Shown: piece by piece, positions 1-8,259 of the stretch
How positions within the stretch are numbered: position 1 is the first letter of the stretch
How the letters are laid out: each line of letters opens with the position of its first letter
Assembly: GCF_004335005.1 (NCBI RefSeq)
Contig: NZ_RQRT01000007.1
Span: 1-64,000 of the forward strand
Reading direction: 5' to 3'
Length of the DNA: 64,000 nt
Origin: Paracoccus nototheniae
GTDB taxonomy: Bacteria > Pseudomonadota > Alphaproteobacteria > Rhodobacterales > Rhodobacteraceae
The notes under the pieces: generated by a model
Seen by the model: the letters and a program-made list of their open reading frames with translations, nothing else
Told to the model about the DNA's origin: nothing
Databases searched by the model: none
Translations under genes and position numbers: made by a program

Positions 1-121
1 CATTTGATGCTTGGGCCCGGTGTCCATCGTGAGCCCGTATCCGGATCCTATCGGGGAACAACCACCCGTCCCAAGTCCGCTGGCATTACAGCCCGGGCGA
101 CTCGCTCCCGCGATTACCCCA

Positions 122-133
122 TGTGTGAAAACT
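122..133 (+). repeat. Left terminal inverted repeat of the IS
   Basis: tgtgtgaaaact at 122-133 pairs with the reverse complement of 1703-1714 (tgtgtggaaact), 11 of 12 matching. It lies 41 bases before the transposase start. Confidence 0.6.
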
Positions 134-174
134 CGACACCGTGATAGACTTTGGCATGGCGGCAGGAGATCGGC

Positions 175-1614
175 ATGTCGGGTTTCATTGAGGGTGTTGC
201 GCGGGGACAGACGGCCCTTTTTCCAGATCGTCTTGAGGACTGGATTGACGAGGATCACCTTGTCCGGGTCATCGATCTTTTCGTCGATGAGCTTGATCTG
301 CCTGACCTCGGATTTGCGCGATCGGCTCCGGCGCGGACGGGGCGTCCTGGATATCATCCCTCTGTTCTGCTGAAGCTGTTCATCTACGGATACCTGAATC
401 AGATCCCCTCCAGCCGCAGGCTGGAACGCGAAGCCGGGCGGAACGTCGAGCTGATGTGGCTGACCGGCCGCCTTATTCCGGATCACAAGACTATTGCCGA
501 CTTCCGGCGCGACAACGGCCCCGGCATCCGCCGCAGCTGCGCCCAGTTCGTGGAGTTGTGCCGTCGTATCGGCGTGCTGAAGGGTGCGTGCGTTGCCATC
601 GATGGCAGCAAGTTCCGCGCCGTCAACAGCCGGGATCGCAACTTTTCCAAGGGCAAGATCGCTAGCCGCATTGCCCACCTTGAGGCGGATGTCGAGCGCT
701 ACATCTCCGAAATGGTCCGAGTGGATCGGCAGGAAGAGGGCGAGGTTCGGGCCGAAAAGGTTGCGCATCTGGCCAGACGGTATGGACGTGTCCGGCAGCA
801 TATCCAGCACCTGCAAGCTATGGATCGGGCCTTGGCTGATGCGCCGGACGGGCAGATATCGCTGACGGACCCCGATGCACGCGCCATGGCGACCAGCGCC
901 CGAAACAGCGGCATGGTCGGCTACAACGTTCAGACCGCCGTTGACGCCGAAACCCACCTGATCGTCGCGCATGACGTCACCAACCAGGGCCATGATCGCG
1001 ATCTTCTCGTGCCGATGGCACGAGCGGCCAAGAAGGCGCTTCATCGCGACGAGATGCATGTGCTGGCGGATAAAGGCTACTTCAGCGGGCGGCAGATCCT
1101 GGCCTGCCACCAGGATGGTATCACCACGACGATCCCGCGCCCCGAGACCTCGGGCAACCGGGCCAAGGGTATGTATGTGAAAGCCGACTTCGCCTACGAC
1201 GCTGACGAAGACGTCTATCGCTGTCCTGCGGGAGAGGTGCTGCGTTACCGCTACACAACCGAAGAAGACGGGCTGGAGCTGCGCCGCTACTGGACCGGCG
1301 AATGCAGCAGCTGCCTGATAAAGGCCAGATGCACGACCGGCAAGGAACGCCGGATCACGCGGTGGACCCATGAACATCTGATCGAGGCGGCGCGAGCCAG
1401 GCTCATCGGCCCCTCTGAGCCGATGACCGTCCGCCGAGGCACAGTCGAGCACCCGTTCGGCACCATCAAGGCATGGATGGGCACAGCGCATTTCCTGACC
1501 CGGAGGTTAGGGAACGTGAAGACGGAGATTGCGCTGAACGTCCTCGCTTACAACATCAAGAGGATGGTGGCACTGATAGGGATCCGCGAGTTGATGGCCG
1601 CAGTGAGGGCCTGA
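175..1614 (+). CDS. IS1182 family transposase
   Basis: 479-residue DDE transposase that would move the surrounding IS. An N-terminal DUF772-type region ends in the block RLIPDHKTIADFRR. The catalytic core starts at VAIDGSKFRAVNS and continues through ADKGYFSG to the C-terminal glutamate block RRGTVEHPFGTIK, so all three acidic positions appear present. A CxxC-CxxxxC-like cluster (ECSSCLIKARC), common in this family, is also there. ATG 175 is preferred over an in-frame TTG at 151 because CAGGAG sits at 163-168. Length is normal and no frameshift is seen. Confidence 0.9.
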   Translation: MSGFIEGVARGQTALFPDRLEDWIDEDHLVRVIDLFVDELDLPDLGFARSAPARTGRPGYHPSVLLKLFIYGYLNQIPSSRRLEREAGRNVELMWLTGRLIPDHKTIADFRRDNGPGIRRSCAQFVELCRRIGVLKGACVAIDGSKFRAVNSRDRNFSKGKIASRIAHLEADVERYISEMVRVDRQEEGEVRAEKVAHLARRYGRVRQHIQHLQAMDRALADAPDGQISLTDPDARAMATSARNSGMVGYNVQTAVDAETHLIVAHDVTNQGHDRDLLVPMARAAKKALHRDEMHVLADKGYFSGRQILACHQDGITTTIPRPETSGNRAKGMYVKADFAYDADEDVYRCPAGEVLRYRYTTEEDGLELRRYWTGECSSCLIKARCTTGKERRITRWTHEHLIEAARARLIGPSEPMTVRRGTVEHPFGTIKAWMGTAHFLTRRLGNVKTEIALNVLAYNIKRMVALIGIRELMAAVRA

Positions 1615-1702
1615 AACCGGCCCCCAACCCTCGTTCCGTTTCCATCTGGCGCAACACAGGCCAATCCTACGACAGTCGAGCTGGAAAGCCGGCACAGGGG
1701 AA

Positions 1703-1714
1703 AGTTTCCACACA
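1703..1714 (-). repeat. Right terminal inverted repeat of the IS
   Basis: agtttccacaca at 1703-1714 is the partner of the left end, about 90 bases beyond the transposase stop codon. Confidence 0.6.
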
Positions 1715-2146
1715 GCCTAAGCCCTTAGGCGACGTTTGCAACCTTTGCAGCCGCAGCAAGACAAGACCGGCCTTACCGGACGTTCACTACACGCTGCTGT
1801 CGCAATGTGGCGTTCGTGGAAGCGGTCGTTCGTCGCGAGCGCACCCAAATATGCTCGCCGCTGCGACCTTTGCCGGATTGGATTGCAAGCCGCTGGTTTT
1901 GATTGAACCTTCTTCCGCAGATCGAGGAAGAATGTTGATTTCACTTCAAGACGTTGGCTTTCAATGATGCCTCTTTCTTTGACTTCGGCAGTCAAAAGCG
2001 CTTCCGGTCATGGCTATATTAGCCCTCTGAAACCATGGATGCCCCCTCTGGGGGAAGAGCCAGGTTGCGCACCTTCGAGCTTGCTCGGGCCGCGCAAATC
2101 CGATTTCGCTAAGCGAAAGCTAAGCGTGAGGCGAGGAACTAGCGCA
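1715..2146. other. Non-coding stretch between the IS and the next gene
   Basis: 432 bases with no convincing gene on either strand. The small frames here lack ribosome sites and family resemblance. The right end (2120-2146) carries the purine-rich ribosome site of the next gene. Otherwise I see nothing definite. Confidence 0.5.
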
Positions 2147-3034
2147 ATGAGCAAATGGACTCTGGAAGACCTACGTAGGCTAGACAAGCGTTACGCCGAG
2201 GAAGGTGTTCATATGCACCAACGACCGTTCCGAGCAGCATACGACATCCTTGGCGTAAATTTCGCGATAGGGATCGGCGGCAATCCGGAAGTTAATCGCA
2301 TCATCGACGCTTATGATGCGATGATGCCTGAGGCAAAAGCGAGCTGGCCTGGATCCGGCATCGGGATTATCGCCTCGATTGATCAGGTCAGGAAAACAGT
2401 CTTTCCAGTGGTTTTCGGGAGTTGTCAGCTTGATCTTTGGCAGCTTGCCGGATTTGAGTCTGAGAAGGAATGGTGGGAATGGTGCCGAGAGGATCAAGAC
2501 ATAGCAGCTGATGTCGCGTTCGCTGGTGCCGATATCCACGATCTGACCATGGGAATGAATGCTGTCCAAGGACAGAACGGAGCCGCAGAAATCCTCTGGA
2601 AAATGGCGACCTCGAACTTAGAAGATGCCGCGAACACGTTGCCAAACACGTTTAGTCATGAGTCAGTCCTCCAACCAATCTGCATGGTTGCGGAGCTGTC
2701 GATCAAGGCATCGCTTGTTTGGGGTGGGGTCGATCCTGATAGCTTTCGAAAGGGAAGAGACGGGCACAACCTATCATTGCTCGTGGAACAATTGGCGGCG
2801 GCGAAACCGCATCACGACGACGACAGGGTCCATGCCGTTATCAAAAGTCTGCCGCCTTACGTTGCTAGTCGATATACGCCGGCCGGTTTGAGCCGACTGT
2901 CCGTGGTCAAGCTTGCGCTCGGAACTCAGTTCATCGCGGCTTCGACGCTTCGGCGGATATCTGGGGTAGACTTTGCTACTGAACTGGAAAGTGAGGGCAG
3001 ATGGCCAGGAAGACGGCCAGCGTTCATTCTGTAA
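2147..3034 (+). CDS. Hypothetical protein, possibly HEPN-like C-terminus
   Basis: 295 residues, not recognised. The frame is open from 1964, but ATG 2147 is chosen because GAGGCGAGG precedes it and upstream codons look non-coding. The first half is acidic and tryptophan-rich (WEWCREDQD). Around residues 205-225 there is SFRKGRDGHNLSLLVEQL; an R-x5-H spacing followed by N-L-x2-L recalls HEPN RNase helices, but this is a weak resemblance. No membrane segment or signal peptide is seen. It lies between an IS and a predicted defence nuclease, so an accessory or defence role is possible but unproven. Confidence 0.55.
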   Translation: MSKWTLEDLRRLDKRYAEEGVHMHQRPFRAAYDILGVNFAIGIGGNPEVNRIIDAYDAMMPEAKASWPGSGIGIIASIDQVRKTVFPVVFGSCQLDLWQLAGFESEKEWWEWCREDQDIAADVAFAGADIHDLTMGMNAVQGQNGAAEILWKMATSNLEDAANTLPNTFSHESVLQPICMVAELSIKASLVWGGVDPDSFRKGRDGHNLSLLVEQLAAAKPHHDDDRVHAVIKSLPPYVASRYTPAGLSRLSVVKLALGTQFIAASTLRRISGVDFATELESEGRWPGRRPAFIL

Positions 3035-3248
3035 CTGACAGAGATGTCCCGCAAAGTTATCGCAAACGCGAAAAATCGGGCGCAAAGCCGGTACGTCCAT
3101 TTGAAATGTCTTCTTTATCAATGCCCTGATGATCTGATAGTAGCTTCGGCAGGGCAGTAGCTGCTCTCCTGTCCCTAAGGCAGTAGGACTCTATAGATCG
3201 GCGCCGAAGGCCTCATCGGTAGGGTTAAATTCTTTCGGAGAAGCGTGC

Positions 3249-4112
3249 ATGAGTAGTTTGAGATCTGTCGACCTTTCATTGATCGACGAAATTATGAATG
3301 GCGGTACCCGCGGCTACGTGCTCGATTTTTCCAACCGCACCTTCGCGGATTTCTTCGTGCGAGAGATGGATGTCGACATTGATGCATCGCTCTATTCAGA
3401 GGATGGAACATCCAAGGGGAAGCGACTTCAATGCTTTCTTAAGAAGGTGGATGACGCCACTGCGGCCAAGCTGCTCAGCGTTCTATGGGAGCACCGAGAG
3501 GCGATCAGACCACAAGGGCAACAAGAACCTTACCCGCGTGCAGCACAGCAACTCGCAAGCATTCTAGCGAGGTTAAGGGGAAGCGGGCTGACTTCGACCA
3601 GAAATGTTGTCCCTGCGCCGCGCGTCGAAGCGATAGAGTTCGACCGGTTTCGTGCGCGACTTCTCGAAATACGAGATCAATCTCCACATCAGCGTGGGTA
3701 CGCGTTCGAAGGATTCCTTCAGGATTTGTTTAACGCTTTTGGGATGTCTGCACGTGAACCTTTCCGCAATATTGGCGAGCAGATTGATGGAAGCTTCGAA
3801 CTTGCGGGGGAAACTTATCTGGTTGAAGCAAAATGGCTGAACCGAAAGGTCGGAATCGCTGAACTTGGTGCCTTCCATTCAAAGCTGGAGCAAAAGGCAC
3901 AATGGACTCGTGGTGCTTTCATCAGTTTCCAAGGATTTACTGACGAGGGCCTTAACGCATTCGGTCGGGGTCGCCGGATCATAGGTTTGGATGGGCGCGA
4001 TCTGTTTGTGGCCATGGAGCAAGGCATGTCGCTTGATCGCCTCATTGCGCTGAAAGTTCGGCGAGCTTCAGAGACCGGCAATGTATTCGTGCCGATTGAT
4101 CAATTGATCTGA
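3249..4112 (+). CDS. Predicted defence nuclease: AbiJ-type N-terminus fused to Mrr-type domain
   Basis: 287 residues. Residues 5-95 resemble the N-terminal domain of AbiJ abortive-infection proteins (FSNRTFADFF, then GTSKGKRLQCFL, then LWEHRE). Residues 130-260 look like a restriction-endonuclease (PD-D/ExK, Mrr_cat) fold: E154 in YAFEGFLQDLF, D180 in EQIDGSF, and E193/K195 in LVEAKW. The expected role is DNA cleavage on phage or foreign-DNA sensing, as a stand-alone gene. A GGAG site at 3237-3240 supports ATG 3249. No partner gene or methylase is adjacent. Family assignment is by eye; the catalytic motif is clear. Confidence 0.75.
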   Translation: MSSLRSVDLSLIDEIMNGGTRGYVLDFSNRTFADFFVREMDVDIDASLYSEDGTSKGKRLQCFLKKVDDATAAKLLSVLWEHREAIRPQGQQEPYPRAAQQLASILARLRGSGLTSTRNVVPAPRVEAIEFDRFRARLLEIRDQSPHQRGYAFEGFLQDLFNAFGMSAREPFRNIGEQIDGSFELAGETYLVEAKWLNRKVGIAELGAFHSKLEQKAQWTRGAFISFQGFTDEGLNAFGRGRRIIGLDGRDLFVAMEQGMSLDRLIALKVRRASETGNVFVPIDQLI

Positions 4113-4942
4113 TGCCCCACGATTGGCCCGAGATACCTATGTGCTGAAAAACGGACAGTTTGCCAAATTCGTCAAGCTTGTCACGCATCGTAGCTCAGTC
4201 GCTGTGCGCTGCTGTCCGTCAGCTTTTGTTATGAATTTGCGCTGACGGTGCTGCGCGCTTGGTGGACCGAATTTCGTCCGTCGCGAGGGTTGGTTCAGGG
4301 CAATCGCAGTGTAAATCGTGGATGACCGCTTTGCCAAGTTTGCCGAGATCACCGTGCGGCACGGCGATGGTCCGCTTACGCTCTTAGGGCACTTGGAACA
4401 CCCAATCGGACTTTGGCCCTGTGCAGGCGCAGCGAATAGCCGGAAGGTCCCGCATAGCTGCCGCCAGCGCGGCCCGCATGTATCAACGTGAACAACCCAG
4501 AGCTGCTGCTAGTGCTCCCCACAGCGTGAAAGGCCGCTTAGATCTGGGCGCCGTATGCTTCCTAAGCACCTTGCCGTCGGCAGAAAAGCACGGGGACGAC
4601 CTGCACAGTCGCTTTGATTTTCGCAACGTCTTTTTTGGCACTCCGGTGGTACTAGCGGCGCGCAGGCGGGTTGCATGAAAACGCTTGTTTTTCTAACAGC
4701 GCCTTAACCTCTCGGTCCCTTTTCCGAACCACCTCTGCTGACGCACCTTGGTTGACCTTAAGCTTGGCCATCATCACGCAGCCACCGGGCGGTGAGAACT
4801 TATCCACAATTTTCGGGGGTAATATCGGGGATAAAAGCAATAATTTAAGACGCCACAATGCCTTCCGTCTCATTCTTGAAGCAGCATTCCGCATTGCTGA
4901 GCCAGATGAGGCCAAACAAGTCTTGATTCTCCTACGTCATTG
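4113..4942. other. Gene-poor stretch between the defence nuclease and the TA pair
   Basis: 830 bases without a supportable gene. Short frames on both strands overlap each other and have no family resemblance. A hairpin with 8-bp arms (ccgtcagc/gctgacgg) lies near 4216-4248. A perfect DnaA-box word (ttatccaca) occurs at 4800-4808 but stands alone. It may hold decayed genes. Confidence 0.45.
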
Positions 4943-4962
4943 TGTATCTCATATGAGATACA
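4943..4962. promoter_or_regulatory. 20-bp perfect palindrome, likely TA autoregulatory operator
   Basis: tgtatctcat followed by its exact reverse complement, with no spacer. It ends 12 bases before the antitoxin ATG and one base before the AGGAGG ribosome site (4964-4969). A possible -35 (ttgatt) lies at 4923-4928, so the palindrome would cover the -10 and start point. This is the usual place for RelB-type repressor binding. Confidence 0.7.
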
Positions 4963-4974
4963 TAGGAGGCTTGA

Positions 4975-5268
4975 ATGCCTACGCATACCTCGATGCTGCA
5001 TGTCCGTGTGGACGATCATCTCAAGGCACAGGCCAGTAGCGCACTGGCAGGTGTAGGCCTGACCCTATCAGACGCAGTCCGTATTCTGCTGACCCGTGTG
5101 GCGGCTGAAGGGGGTCTGCCGGCCGGTCTGACAGCAAATCCTGAAAGCTATGATAGCTGGTTCCGGGCGAAAGTGCAGGAGGCGCTCGCAGATACCCGAT
5201 CTGGCGTTCCACATGACCAGGTCATGCGTGACGCCCGGGCACTGATCGACGGCAAACGGGGTGCCTGA
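4975..5268 (+). CDS. relB: RelB/DinJ-type antitoxin
   Basis: 97 residues. The N-terminal half (MLHVRVDDHLKAQA, then LTLSDAVRILLTRVA) is the ribbon-helix-helix fold of RelB/DinJ antitoxins, which bind the operator and neutralise the partner toxin through the C-terminal half. AGGAGG lies five bases before ATG 4975. The stop overlaps the GTG start of the toxin by eight bases, implying translational coupling. Probably autoregulated through the palindrome at 4943-4962. Confidence 0.85.
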   Translation: MPTHTSMLHVRVDDHLKAQASSALAGVGLTLSDAVRILLTRVAAEGGLPAGLTANPESYDSWFRAKVQEALADTRSGVPHDQVMRDARALIDGKRGA

Positions 5269-5536
5269 ACTCGAGTGGAAAGCTCTCGCGGTCGCCGACC
5301 TCATGGCAATTGTCGACTATATCTCGGATGACAATCCTGATGCTGCTCTTGCTCTGATGGAGGAAATTCAGGGAAAGGTTGCGCAGCTTCCAATGCATCC
5401 CAAGCGGTGCCGGTCAGGACGCGTTCAGGGGACACGTGAGCTGGTCGTTCGCCCGAACTACATTGTCATCTATGCTGAGACGCCGTCTGTCGTGACGATC
5501 CTTCGCGTGCTTCATGCCGCGCAGATGTGGCCCTAA
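5261..5536 (+). CDS. RelE/ParE-family toxin
   Basis: 91 residues with a GTG start inside the antitoxin gene. The pattern LEWKALAVADLMAIVDYISDDNPDAA, with GTRELVVRPNYIVIYAE and VTILRVLHAAQ at the end, is that of the ParE/RelE fold. The terminal VLHAAQMWP block favours the ParE/YoeB side of the family, so the target could be gyrase or ribosome-bound mRNA; the sequence alone does not decide this. (The first motif is quoted in part; it spans residues 3-28.). Confidence 0.85.
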   Translation: MPELEWKALAVADLMAIVDYISDDNPDAALALMEEIQGKVAQLPMHPKRCRSGRVQGTRELVVRPNYIVIYAETPSVVTILRVLHAAQMWP

Positions 5537-5671
5537 TAAGCGATCGGTCGAAAGACAAGGGCGGGCGCCTGCTCAGCGGCAGTGCCCCGGTCAGATGCGT
5601 CTCATTCCGGTCACGGCAACGCTATCATCTTGTCGTGGATTTTTCTGCAACATGCGGCTAACTCGATAGTC

Positions 5672-6013
5672 ATGAAGAACTATCTGCAGGCTCTCTTTCT
5701 TGTCGCCTTCACCGTATTCGCGGTTGGATCGATGATGCCCGCGCCGGCGACTGCCGCGTCAGTGGCCGATGACGGCATGATGGCAATGGCACATTCTGGC
5801 ATGTCCGAATGCCTGGATTGCAACGACAGGGGTGAAATTGGAACGGCGGGCTGCAATCTGATTTGTGCGGCGGGGGGCTTCGTCACGGTTCCTGAATTCC
5901 AGACCTCAGATCTAAGACAGGCTCGGCGTCTCCTGAGACGGCAGACTACCGATGTCATGTTCAGTGACCTGAATTGGCTACCGTTACGAAGCCCCCCACG
6001 CCCCTTCATCTAA
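5672..6013 (+). CDS. Small secreted Cys/Met-rich protein, first gene of the copper block
   Basis: 113 residues. ATG 5672 is chosen because it starts a typical signal peptide (MKNYLQALFLVAFTVFAVGS, cleavage near PATAA). The mature part has several methionines and histidines (DDGMMAMAHSGM) and four cysteines (CLDC, then GCNLIC), followed by an arginine-rich tail ending RSPPRPFI. This composition fits a periplasmic copper-binding protein, but I do not recognise a named family. It precedes the small membrane and cytochrome c genes on the same strand. Confidence 0.6.
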   Translation: MKNYLQALFLVAFTVFAVGSMMPAPATAASVADDGMMAMAHSGMSECLDCNDRGEIGTAGCNLICAAGGFVTVPEFQTSDLRQARRLLRRQTTDVMFSDLNWLPLRSPPRPFI

Positions 6014-6250
6014 TTTGACTGCCGCTGTGGCAGGCGACGCGTGCGCACAAGGTTTTGCCCCCTTGAGCTCGCCCGCTGCCAGGACTGCTGAATCTCTTAG
6101 ATCGGCAGTCCCGTTTCAAATCCAGATAGTCAGGTGTCCTATGCAGCAGAGTTTGCATTCAGTTTTATACACTCAGTTTTTCCCTAAGATTTCTGCGGTC
6201 AATGCCGTTTGGGAAGAATGGCGTGACCATCCCCTTTCGAGGGAAACGGC

Positions 6251-6379
6251 ATGACAATGATGAATAGCCCCATGACGGGCATGATGATGCTGGGCTGCGG
6301 ACTCTTTGCGCTTCTCGCCCTGGCCCTCTTGGTCCTGGGCATCGCTGCCCTTCTCAAGTACCTGCGAGGGCCGGCATGA
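6251..6379 (+). CDS. 42-residue single-pass membrane peptide
   Basis: The frame reads MTMMNSPMTGMMMLGCGLFA followed by a leucine/alanine-rich helix and ends KYLRGPA. Its TGA overlaps the ATG of the cytochrome c gene by four bases (ATGA), which supports real, coupled translation. The methionine-rich N-terminus (seven Met in the first 13 residues) would suit copper binding at the membrane. Function is inferred only from composition and position. Confidence 0.6.
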   Translation: MTMMNSPMTGMMMLGCGLFALLALALLVLGIAALLKYLRGPA

Positions 6380-6855
6380 GATCAAGGGTTCTGTTGCTCG
6401 TCGGACTGTCATTTGCCGGAATGGCGGCCGCGGCGGCTTTCGCACAGGTTAATCGGTCCGAAACCGCAGATGCTGCTATTCTGGGCGCCCCCGTCACCGC
6501 ACAAAAGATTGCGCAAGGAAACGAACTCTACGCGCAAAATTGCGCGTCATGCCACGGCCCGGACATGGAAGGACAGCCCGACTGGAAACGTCCGCTGAAG
6601 AACGGGCGGATGCCGGCACCGCCCCATGACGAAACAGGGCATACATGGCACCACTCCGACAGTCAGCTTTTCGCGCTGACCAAGCAGGGGGTCAGTGGTG
6701 TCGTGCCCGGCTATGAAAGCGACATGCCGGCGTTCGAGGGCATTCTAACGGATGCGGAAATCCGCGCCACTCTGGCCTACATCAAAAGCACATGGCCCAA
6801 GCGCCAATACGAGTATCAGGCCAAGGTCTCCGACCGTGAGGGACCGGAAGAATGA
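6376..6855 (+). CDS. Secreted class I cytochrome c
   Basis: 159 residues. A signal peptide (residues 1-24, ending AAFAQ) is followed by one haem c motif CASCH near residue 56 and a C-terminal methionine ligand candidate in ESDMPAF. The fold matches small mono-haem cytochromes with the DAEIRATLAYIKSTWP helix at the end. It probably passes electrons in the periplasm, perhaps to a copper-oxidising partner. The gene is translationally coupled to the 42-residue peptide before it. Confidence 0.85.
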   Translation: MRSRVLLLVGLSFAGMAAAAAFAQVNRSETADAAILGAPVTAQKIAQGNELYAQNCASCHGPDMEGQPDWKRPLKNGRMPAPPHDETGHTWHHSDSQLFALTKQGVSGVVPGYESDMPAFEGILTDAEIRATLAYIKSTWPKRQYEYQAKVSDREGPEE

Positions 6856-6910
6856 TTGCAGCAAAATCCACAAGCCAGTCGGCGGCCCTTGGCCGCCTTT
6901 CCTGGGAGGA

Positions 6911-7018
6911 TTGGCGTTGAACTTCGTCACGCGTCGCTTCGTGTTATGTGCCGCCGCCGCCGTAACCGCACTGCCTGCATTTGGGCAGCTGCCTGAGCGG
7001 AAAACTGACCATCACTGA
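6911..7018 (+). CDS. Possible 35-residue leader-like ORF, perhaps a gene remnant
   Basis: A frame starting at TTG 6911 (or TTG 6917) after GGGAGGA reads like an isolated export signal (FVTRRFVLCAAAAVTALPAF) and stops after KTDHH. In copper operons a multicopper oxidase or azurin-like gene often follows such a signal. This may be what is left after a deletion, or a genuine tiny secreted peptide. The start codon is uncertain. Confidence 0.3.
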   Translation: MALNFVTRRFVLCAAAAVTALPAFGQLPERKTDHH

Positions 7019-7060
7019 AATTCTGGAATGATCCAGAAAATCGATTATCGGAGAATGAAA

Positions 7061-7609
7061 ATGATCTCGTACAAAGCTCTTATCGTCGCGGCCGTCGCTG
7101 CAAGTAGTCTCGCAACGCCGCTTTTCGCCCAGGATGCGGACTTCCAGTTGCCTGAACAATGCGCCATGGCAGCACCGGCCGGCGACATGCCCGCCGCTGG
7201 CGAGATGCCAGCGGAAGACATGCCTGCTGCGGGAATGCCCGCCGGCGATATGCCTGCTGCTGGAATGGAGGGCTCTGCAATGGGCGATGCCGCCCAACCC
7301 GGCGGCATGGGCGCCATGATGGGTATGGGCGGCATGGATATGGAAACCATGCCCGAGCATGTTCAGGAGAACATGCGCCGCATGATGGCCACAATGCCTG
7401 CCATGCATGATGGGATGATGAACGAGGATGCTGACGTGGCCTTCGCCTGCGGGATGATCGCGCACCATCAGGGTGCCATCGACATGGCCCAGGTGCTTCT
7501 TGAGCATGGCGATGACCCGGAGATGATCAAGCTTGCTGGCGAGATCATCGCAGCACAGGTCGGCGAAATGGAAGAAATGACCGCCTGGCTGGCTGAAAAC
7601 GCCAAGTGA
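7061..7609 (+). CDS. Exported DUF305 protein with Met-rich repeats
   Basis: 182 residues. Signal peptide MISYKALIVAAVAASSLATP is followed by a low-complexity region (residues about 40-85) of repeated GDMPAAG/EDMPAAG-like units and GGMGAMMGMGGMD, then a DUF305 domain with the characteristic AHHQGAIDMAQ motif. Methionine repeats are typical periplasmic Cu(I) ligands. ATG 7061 has GGAG at 7050-7053; in-frame ATGs at 7055 and 7028 are alternatives. A stem-loop follows at 7621. Confidence 0.85.
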   Translation: MISYKALIVAAVAASSLATPLFAQDADFQLPEQCAMAAPAGDMPAAGEMPAEDMPAAGMPAGDMPAAGMEGSAMGDAAQPGGMGAMMGMGGMDMETMPEHVQENMRRMMATMPAMHDGMMNEDADVAFACGMIAHHQGAIDMAQVLLEHGDDPEMIKLAGEIIAAQVGEMEEMTAWLAENAK

Positions 7610-7620
7610 CACGTATTCAG

Positions 7621-7649
7621 CCGCGCGGTTCCAGCCGCGCGGTTTCTTT
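7621..7649 (+). terminator. Candidate rho-independent terminator after the DUF305 gene
   Basis: Stem ccgcgcgg (7621-7628), loop ttccag, stem ccgcgcgg (7635-7642), then tttctttct. It sits 12 bases past the stop codon. Confidence 0.6.
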
Positions 7650-7728
7650 CTACTGGACCTTTCAGCGGAGCATTTTCAGGCCTGTCGCCGCGCCTTCAGC
7701 TTTCGCTGAGAAAAATCCGACACAAGTC

Positions 7729-7760
7729 TTGACCTTCCCATGATGGGAAGCCCCACATCT
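7729..7760 (+). promoter_or_regulatory. CueR-type promoter and operator
   Basis: A -35 (ttgacc, 7729-7734) is followed by a perfect dyad cttcccat-g-atgggaag (7734-7750) and a weak -10 around 7754-7760. The unusually long spacer (19-20 bp) is the hallmark of MerR-family activated promoters, and the dyad resembles known copper-responsive CueR sites. It lies 29 bases before cueR and probably drives it with the genes downstream. Confidence 0.8.
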
Positions 7761-7788
7761 GCTCCACACATATGACGGAGCCCAGCCC

Positions 7789-8259
7789 ATGAACATTGGT
7801 GACGCCTCTGCCCTCTCGGGTGTATCGGCCAAGATGATCCGCTATTATGAGCAGATCGGCCTGATCCCGCAGGCCATGCGCACGGCCTCGGGGTATCGCG
7901 ACTACGCCGAAGCCGATATCCACATGCTCCGGTTCATCGCGCGGGCACGGGATCTGGGCTTTCCTGTCAGCGAGATTACCGACCTGCTCGACCTGTGGCG
8001 CAACACCAACAGGCACAGCGCTGATGTAAAGGCACTGGCGCAGGCGCGTGTTCAGGACCTTCGGCACAAGATCGCGCATCTGCAGGACATGGCCAACACG
8101 TTGGACGAGCTGGCCCGATCCTGCGTCGGAAACGAGCGCCCGGACTGTCCGATCCTGCGGAACCTGGAGAACCCGGAGACGCAGAAATCCATGACGCCGG
8201 GCGAACGCGTGCATCAGAATAAAACCGATCTCAACATCAAGAGGAGGATTACATCGTGA
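7789..8259 (+). CDS. cueR: Cu(I)-responsive MerR-family regulator
   Basis: 156 residues. An N-terminal winged helix (GDASALSGVSAKMIRYYEQIGL) is followed by a coiled-coil and a metal-binding loop. Ser77, Cys112 and Cys120 (C-x7-C) match the residues that define monovalent-metal sensing in E. coli CueR, so Cu(I)/Ag(I) rather than Zn(II) is expected. The C-terminus is about 20 residues longer than usual. The stop overlaps the GTG of the DUF411 gene by four bases. Confidence 0.9.
   Translation: MNIGDASALSGVSAKMIRYYEQIGLIPQAMRTASGYRDYAEADIHMLRFIARARDLGFPVSEITDLLDLWRNTNRHSADVKALAQARVQDLRHKIAHLQDMANTLDELARSCVGNERPDCPILRNLENPETQKSMTPGERVHQNKTDLNIKRRITS

Larger units (their letters stand above)
122..1714 (+). 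mobile_element. IS1182-type insertion sequence
   Basis: One transposase gene lies between imperfect 12-bp terminal inverted repeats (122-133 and 1703-1714, one mismatch), giving an element of about 1.6 kb, normal for the IS1182 family. I see no target-site duplication. The right flank is a short palindrome (gcctaag cc cttaggc, 1715-1730) with no counterpart on the left, so one end may be rearranged or the duplication lost. The transposase frame is intact, so the copy may be active. Confidence 0.8.

Noticed and set aside
4800..4808. Perfect DnaA box as evidence of a replication origin
   Set aside because: Only one copy, no Rep gene and no iterons nearby; one such word is expected by chance in a window this size.
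4652..4915. 87-residue leftward ORF before the RelB/RelE pair
   Set aside because: Overlaps another open frame, has no ribosome site and resembles nothing known.
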